From Ampullaceana balthica (taxonomy: Eukaryota > Mollusca > Gastropoda > Lymnaeidae), in contig CALYLW010000054.1 of assembly GCA_944989445.1 (NCBI GenBank), positions 1-64,000 on the forward strand: a stretch of 64,000 nt of DNA, given 5' to 3'. Below, in pieces: positions 58,217-64,000 of the stretch (position 1 is its first letter; the number at the start of each line of letters is the position of its first letter). The translations under genes were made by a program, and so were the position numbers. The notes below the pieces were generated by a model. That model did no database searches and had not been told where the DNA came from. It was given only the letters and a program-made list of their open reading frames with translations.

Positions 58217-58569
58217 ACTTAGAGTGATTTAAACTTATTTTCCTTTACCGCCATACTTTATCCATGTTTTATACAAGTTTAACACATTTACTTTTAATTT
58301 TAAAAATAGGAAGAGCTACGGACATCTCTGGGGGCCACAAACTCATGCTGGAGTACTCCACGGGGAATTACAAATTAACTGACTCCTTTTAATTTTCTTA
58401 ATAACTTGAAGACTGAATGTAAAGTAAAATATACATTAAGGCCCTTCCTGTAGCTTCACCGTCATTGCCTCACGTGATAAGAACAAAATGGCGGATAAAC
58501 ATTGACTATCAACAATAGATATTTTACCGTCGGTGCTAAGTAGTGAATGCATGAGCCAATTTATTAAAA

Positions 58570-58670
58570 ATGGCTGATAAAGAACATGCACCACTAACCG
58601 CCTCTTGTGTTCGTGCACTGGTAGACAAGCTCTATGAGAAGCGCAAAAGTGCTGCCTTGGAAATAGAAAG
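58570..58670 (+). CDS. VAC14: VAC14 exon 1
   Basis: 33 codons plus two bases. It ends ...GAAATAGAAAG before GCTAGT. Every GT nearby is phase 0 and gives a wrong frame with exon 2; the GC at 58671-58672 restores it. Confidence 0.8.
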
Positions 58671-61600
58671 GCTAGTTGTACTTGTTTAATAATAATTTTA
58701 AATAATTAATGATAATGGACGTTAATTATTTAATATTTAATTATTTATTGATGTTGCCGTTGCTCATACTCATTGCTACTGTTAGAGTGTTACGACTAAT
58801 CATATAACTAGCCAGGAAACTGCTGTTTCACTCGCCGCACTGTGTGTTAGTTCTTGACTATGCTTCGTCAACTAAGCGAATTTTTAAAAAAATCTTTCAC
58901 CAGCCGAACTCCACTAAACTAACACTAACAGTGATGACGTGTATTTTTATATAGCATATTCATATGCCTCATATGGCAAGTGTTATTCGCACGGTTTTGG
59001 CTTTGCGAATAATGTTTGATATTATTCGCACGATCAAAACCGTGCGGCGTGCGGATAATGTCAAACATTATTTGCACGGTTTTAACCGTGAGAATAATGT
59101 CGAACTAATTAAATTGTCATTTTAACCGTCTTTCGAGTGACTGAAATGGAATCTTATATCTGTAACTGTATCCATTTTAGCAATAATCTGATGGGACCTG
59201 CATGCCGTTTGTTAATGATTAATCATTAATTAATTAATTAGTAATATTACGGATTTAGCTGATATAAAACTATTATTAACTGTTCCAGTCCAGTGCACTC
59301 AACTTTGTATTTTTATTCTATTTTTATATCTAATCTATTTCTATATAATATGAAGTAGCTTTATTAACTGTCATTCATAATTGGACGAGACTCTGTAATT
59401 ACAGTGTAATTAAAAAGGCTAATTATTATTCTCCCCAAAACTAGCATCATACCTGTGGTCATCATAAATCCTTTAAGTTAATTTAATTTAAAGCATGCAA
59501 AAGCAAAAGACTATATAATGGTATAGCATAAAAATTTTAAAGTGAGAGTCTGTAACAGTGACTAACAGAATAGATAAGACAGGCATGGGTGGGGGGATAA
59601 TAAAATGTTTCTGGGAAAGAGCCTGCTTGAGTGTTTGCAAATATCCTCACTGTGGTTGTAAAACAAACACCAAAAAAAAACAAGCCTGCATAATATGATG
59701 ACATCTTTCCTTAGATTCACTATAAAATACCATCACAAATCCATTTCAATTATTATTATTCTCACTCTATTTGTAATTTTAGAGTTGTGAAGGAGCTTTC
59801 AGCTGCCAATCAGCTTGACCAAATAAAAAAATTGTTGAAGGTGTTAGAGGACTTTGCCTCATCCCAAAACCCCAATAATCGAAAAGGAGGACTAATAGGA
59901 TTAGCAGCGGTAGCTATAGGACTAGGAAAGGTGAGATTGATTTTACACCATTGACCTTTTTTTGGCTTATTCTTTTTTGGACAATGATTTATAAATCACT
60001 AATTAAAAGAAATTTTGTCTTTTATATTTAATCATTATTGTTTACACAGTTAAAAGTATATAAACTGGGAATTTTTAAAATCAAAACTTAATTAACGTAG
60101 AAACAATAATGTGTGCAAGCATTTCAATATTATAAAATGCTCAGCTGTGTGCTCTCACTTTAATGAATAAAATTTTTCATTCCAGGAATCTTGTACATAC
60201 ATAAATAATTTAGTTCGTCCAGTCGTAATTTGTTTCCATGATGTAGACAGCCGTGTTCAGTATTATGCCTGTGAAGCCCTATACAACATTGTCAAAGTGG
60301 CTCGAGGTGCCGTCCTTCCACATTTTAATGAAATTTTCGATGGCTTGAGTAAGGTAAGATTTTTATAAAGAACTATTACATGGACCAAATTTAAATTTAA
60401 ATAGAGCCACAGTGTCTGTCATAAATGAAAACAGCAGAATTATTTTTAAATTTTTGAATGTGTTAATTTCAGCCTTAAATTTATAAATCATGTTTTATAA
60501 AAAAATAAAAGTGAAAATGATAGTTTAATATATAAAAACCTGTCATTGCGTTGATGTGATCTGCCAATAAAATATTTATTCTTGTTAAAGCTAACGGCTC
60601 ACCCAGATCAGAATGTCAAAAATGGAGCTGAGCTGCTTGATCGTCTCATAAAGGTCAGTGAAACCACTGTTTCTCCTGTGGGATAATGTACACTATACAA
60701 TTTATTATGAAAATTTTATCTTAAATGTAATATCTATACAGTGGTACTTCGGGTTGCGGTCTTAATTCATTCCTGAACTGGATTAAAGCTGATGCTGGAG
60801 TGTGGGTTATTTCCAGCCGCAATTATTCGGCGGGTTAAGTTTAGTTTCTGAGTTTTAATATAAAATATAACCTTTTCATTTGCAAGGATTTTTCTAAAAA
60901 GAACTTAGGGGCTTTAAGAATATAGACATGGTTTTTTTCCCCGTAAATTCTCTGTGTTATGATTACAAAAATTGTTCCACACTATTTTTCCCCCATTCAT
61001 TTTGGTTTCTTCATTAATACAGCTCATTAATTTTGTAACTTTCAGGATATAGTTACTGAGAGCTCATCATTTGATCTTGTGGCCTTCATTCCTTTACTGA
61101 GAGAGAGAATCTACACACGAAATCCATTTGCCAGACAGTTTGTGGTCTCTTGGGTAAAGCCATTCTTAAAATCTTTTTTTTTAATTCCAAATTTAATTTA
61201 GCAAATTTAAGAGCGTAGTTTTTTTATCACATAGAATGTCACTAAGTATGATATATGAGGCATTTTTTCTGGCACAAAAGACAGCCATTTTTTAAATCGA
61301 TATTCATTACAGATCAAATCTCAAACGGCCATTCTGTAAGGAGCTTACATTTTCAGTTTCCCGCCAAGGCAAGGCAAGCGCAAAGTTTGTCTTAAGAGTA
61401 GGGGTGTACTGGATTTCGTCTCCAGCAAATCCGAAATCGGGCTAGGCAGAATTTAACTTCATAAATCCAGCCAAATCCTGATGGCCAGTAGAGCCATAAA
61501 AATACATATATATTGGCCTCCGGCAGATCCGGAATACTGCCATTTTTAAAAACCCAGTTTGTGCTGGATTTCATTATTTTGAATCCGGTACATCCCTACT

Positions 61601-62764
61601 TCGGAGTGACTGAAAACGTCAGTTCGTCTGTGCCAATCATGTCTCCATTACGTTGTATCCATTTCAAACCCATCTGACTGAAGTTTTTAACGACTTTCAG
61701 ATTGAGGTGCTTGATGCGGTACCTGATATTAATATGCTGGCCCTGCTACCAGAGATTCTAGACGGCTTGTTCAAAATCTTAGGAGACAACAGCCATGAGA
61801 TACGAAAAATGTAACTATTGGAAACCAACTGTATAAAATGTTATAGATGATTTTTTGATGTCATAACTGTTGTGCACTTTTCAAGAGGAGATTATGCCCT
61901 TCCCCAAATGAGATAATTTAGCTAAGATAAAAATGTGTTGCTTGTCCATTAGGTGAACTCAAATGTAGCTGAATATAAGAATAATAAACCACATATGCTT
62001 TGATGAGGCCTAATTATAAGCATAATTTGAAAAGTCTTAAAATTTTCTTGCTTTATTTGTTTCAAGTATTTCTTAAAGGCGTGTTTGACGATTGAAAATG
62101 AGCCATTTATATGATAAATTTGAACCAAAAAAAGATTCACCCTTAAAGAGACGTTTTAAAATAGTTTAGGGTCATAAAGATTATTGTTAATGAACAAGAG
62201 AACAGAAATATCTCTGAAAATTTTTTTACTTGTTCATAACTTAAAATTTTTCATCCATGGCAGAGCCTGGTCTTAAGTGGTAATGTTGGCTTCCTCATGT
62301 CTCGTAAGACGACGGAAGTTTCTGTGCTTCTGTGGGATCCTCGCGCATGGCCCAGCAGCTTCTGCTGTGGCTGTACAAGCCCACTCGCGAGCGGCAGCCT
62401 TTGCCGCACTTCTGACACTGAAAGGCAGCATCTGCGGTTGGCCGGTTTGCTCTCCTTCTCCTGTTTTGGCGGTCCGCGTCTGCCACCTGCCGCAGGTCTC
62501 TTTCTCCTGCTTCTAGCCCGGCAGTCAACACCATAAGTGGATATAACTAATGTAAAACAAGCACGTTAAGACAGAATCCCTGTTCCCAGCTTTTGCTAAC
62601 TTTCAGGATATAGTTACTAAGAGCTCATCATTTGATCTTGTGATCTTCTATGGGCAGGTGTCAAGGAGTTTTGGCAGAGTTTCTTGAAGGCATCAGGAGG
62701 TGTAAAAATGGAGTCAACTTCACTGGGATGGCCAACATTCTCATTGTGCACAGCCAAAATTCAG
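58570..62764 (+). CDS. VAC14: VAC14 homologue, exons 1-7 (gene continues beyond window)
   Basis: Seven exons encode ~268 residues matching the N-terminal HEAT-repeat region of VAC14, the scaffold that holds PIKfyve and FIG4 together on endosomes to make and turn over PI(3,5)P2. Diagnostic conserved blocks: [61 protein letters not shown]. The ATG at 58570 has a good context (A at -3, G at +4) and an in-frame stop at 58552. Phases join without error if intron 1 uses a GC donor. The C-terminal two-thirds, including the dimerisation region, lie outside. Family assignment is secure; the exact orthology is inferred. Confidence 0.93.
58975..59105. repeat. Clustered inverted repeats in VAC14 intron 1
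   Basis: The phrase ATTCGCACGGTTTT and its inverse AAAACCGTGCG occur several times in alternating orientation, along with AATAATGT(T/C)(T/G)GA. They could fold into hairpins. Function is unknown. Confidence 0.7.
59783..59930 (+). CDS. VAC14: VAC14 exon 2
   Basis: Acceptor ATTTTAG, donor GTGAGA. Encodes V-V-K-E-L through G-L-G-K, including the [10 protein letters not shown] motif. 148 bases. Confidence 0.88.
60186..60353 (+). CDS. VAC14: VAC14 exon 3
   Basis: Acceptor TTCCAG, donor GTAAGA, 56 codons in phase 0. Carries the near-invariant [19 protein letters not shown] block. Confidence 0.95.
60591..60653 (+). CDS. VAC14: VAC14 exon 4
   Basis: Acceptor TTAAAG, donor GTCAGT, 21 codons in phase 0 (L-T-A-H-P-D ... 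D-R-L-I-K). Confidence 0.92.
61046..61153 (+). CDS. VAC14: VAC14 exon 5
   Basis: Acceptor TTTCAG, donor GTAAAG, 36 codons in phase 0 (D-I-V-T-E-S ... V-V-S-W). Its first ~40 bases and acceptor are duplicated in intron 6. Confidence 0.94.
61399..61598. mobile_element. MITE-F in VAC14 intron 5 (TAGGGGTGTACTGGATT ends)
   Basis: Left TAGGGGTGTACTGGATT and right (inverse) TAGGGATGTACCGGATT, exactly 200 bp. Flanks CTTAAGAG and CTTCGGAG match at 6 of 8 bases, suggesting an old hAT insertion. Confidence 0.72.
61701..61810 (+). CDS. VAC14: VAC14 exon 6
   Basis: Acceptor CTTTCAG, donor GTAACT, 110 bases ending in phase 2 (the AT of a Met codon completed by exon 7). Confidence 0.92.
62295..62534 (-). 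pseudogene. Non-LTR retrotransposon 3' fragment with zinc finger, in VAC14 intron 6
   Basis: Minus-strand frame with [19 protein letters not shown], the C2HC-type finger found at the C-terminus of many endonuclease-RT elements. It is related to, but distinct from, the finger at ~41860. GC-rich compared with the intron. Confidence 0.72.
62590..62648 (+). pseudogene. Duplicated start of VAC14 exon 5
   Basis: Repeats 61030-61087 (acceptor CTTTCAG plus the first ~40 exon bases) with about four differences (an extra C, one G-to-A, and GATC for GGCC). It lies just before exon 7 with no donor of its own. Inclusion would break the reading frame. Confidence 0.85.
62658..62764 (+). CDS. VAC14: VAC14 exon 7
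   Basis: Acceptor GGGCAG, donor GTATGT. Encodes [10 protein letters not shown] ... G-M-A-N-I-L-I-V-H and ends in phase 1. The middle of the exon is less conserved than the other exons. The donor is the first unit of a minisatellite. Confidence 0.82.
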
Positions 62765-63150
62765 GTATGTCTCAAGATCATTGGTTTCACTATGGTAAAG
62801 ACAGAATTCAGGTATGGGTAACTCCTTTCCTCGTTCAGCAGTATTGCTGTGGTACAAAAATACAGGTATGGGTAACTTCTTTCCTTGTTCATCAGTATTG
62901 CTGTGGTACAAAAATACAGGTATGGGTAACTTCTTTCGCTGTTCATCAGTATTGCTGTGGTACAAAAATACAGGTATGGGTAACTTCTTTCCTTGTTCAT
63001 TAGTATTGCTGTGGTACAAAAATACAGGTATGGGTAAGTTCTTTCTCGCGGTCATTAGTATTACTGTGGTACAGACAGGTATGTCTGACTATTGCTGTGG
63101 TACAGACAGGTATGTCTGACTATTGCTGTGGTACAGACAGGTATGTCTGA
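62762..63150. repeat. Minisatellite of donor-like units after exon 7
   Basis: CAGGTATG occurs at 62762, 62809, 62863, 62917, 62971, 63025, 63076, 63107 and 63138. The middle units have a 54-bp period and the last three 31 bp. The frame from exon 7 stays open to a TAG at 63001, each 54-bp unit adding 18 codons. Confidence 0.9.
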
Positions 63151-63694
63151 ATATTTTATCAATGTAACTGTTTTTCACATCTCTAAGACACTTCTTATAC
63201 AAAATTTTATTTACCCCCGTACTCAAGCTGCATGTTACATATGTGTGCATGAAATATTCTTTATACAAATGGTCAATACCCGCTAACTGCATAGATCCAT
63301 AATTTATTGGTCTATTAAGTAGAAATGGTCAATAGCCGCTAACTAATCTCACTCTCTGAAGACTTAGCATTTATTGTTTCTAGAATTTGTAGAATCTTGA
63401 TACCAGGTACTCAACTCATCTACTTGACCTGCGGCGGACAAGAATAATCAATAATCGTTGCGGTCCTACCAGGAATAAAAAAAAATCTATACTAAAAATA
63501 TTAATGGAGTCTAGTTTACATCTGATGGGTGACGAAACATCGGACACATTTTCATTTGAGATGCAGGAAATGTAACCACTTGATATAAACTGTCCAGTGT
63601 TGCAGATGGCCAGGCTGAGTGAGTCTGATGTAAATTACATGAATCCTCAAAACCTGCGCCTTTGGATGTGTCTTGTAATCAGATGCATCTCTCA
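63151..63694. other. VAC14 intron 7 (presumed), no gene seen
   Basis: AT-rich. A phrase GGTCAATA(C/G)CCGCTAACT occurs twice (~63270, 63328). No exon matching the next VAC14 block was found. Confidence 0.5.
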
Positions 63695-64000
63695 AAGAAA
63701 ACCACCCAAAAAGTGATGCATACTTCAAACTCCCCCGCCAATCACAAAACATCATTTTCAGGCTAAGGACGGGCCACAGCAAACTTAGGCAACACATGTT
63801 CTGCAAACTTCGAATTGGAGAATGCAAAATGTGCCCCTGCGGGACAGCTGCGGAAAATGCGGAACATGTTCTCCAAAACTGCCCTCTGTACCACAATACC
63901 CGGACAGACATATGGCCCCAGAAAGCTACCCTCGATGACAAACTATGGTGGACTGGACCAACTGACAGCCACAGCGCAGTTCATCACAAATATAGGACTT
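63695..64000 (+). pseudogene. Non-LTR retrotransposon C-terminal fragment
   Basis: One frame reads F-R-L-R-T-G-H, C-P-C-G, then A-E-H-V-L-Q-N-C-P-L-Y. This is the cysteine-containing C-terminal region downstream of RT/RNase H in several non-LTR elements. The upstream RT is absent and it runs off the window. It may lie within a large VAC14 intron. Confidence 0.75.

Noticed and set aside
60740..60840. CAGTGGTACTTCGGGTTGCGG in VAC14 intron 4 as a transposon end
   Set aside because: It resembles a terminal repeat, but no partner end was found.

Overview
The window is eukaryotic, AT-rich and intron-bearing, and looks like a metazoan, most likely an invertebrate such as a mollusc (inference; no single marker fixes the phylum). 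Almost everything left of about 57.9 kb is transposable-element DNA nested several layers deep. One host gene, the 5' part of VAC14, occupies 58.57-62.76 kb on the + strand and continues beyond the window.

Repeat array (1-57.9 kb). A segment of several kb recurs four times plus a stub: S1 92-7520, S2 9086-19900, S3 21466-33490, S4 35057-55909, stub from 57459. A ~1.55-kb inverted-repeat element (here MITE-T) sits at each junction, as expected from unequal exchange between MITE-T copies. In S1 and S2 the layers are: a non-LTR reverse-transcriptase (RT) remnant; a hAT element (hAT-A) inserted in it with 8-bp target duplications; and, inside hAT-A, a second hAT (hAT-B), Helitron-derived ~166-bp tandem repeats, a hAT transposase relic and a small Harbinger-like MITE. 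S2 carries one extra complete Helitron (13210-16581) joined head-to-tail to the next. S3 lost the Helitron part and received a complete LTR retrotransposon (25884-33288). S4 is the most rearranged: a ~499-bp tandem repeat, a nearly full-length non-LTR retrotransposon (37887-41992), another Helitron (42044-44388), a complete hAT-C (47054-50429) and a 916-bp hAT-D (51753-52668).

The most notable element is the LTR retrotransposon. Its RT is of Ty3/gypsy type, but Pol is ordered protease-integrase-RT-RNase H, the Ty1/copia order known for Gmr1-like elements. Gag and Pol are in the same frame, separated by one UGA followed by CUA. The two LTRs differ at only about three positions by eye and the target duplication is perfect, so the insertion is young.

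Host gene (58.57-62.76 kb). Seven exons encode about 268 residues of VAC14, the HEAT-repeat scaffold of the PIKfyve-FIG4 complex that makes PI(3,5)P2. Intron 1 appears to use a GC donor. A fragment of exon 5 is duplicated in intron 6, and the exon 7 splice donor lies at the start of a minisatellite that repeats a CAG-GTATG donor-like motif nine times. Small hAT MITEs lie upstream of the start codon and in intron 5, and non-LTR debris lies in intron 6 and at the right edge.
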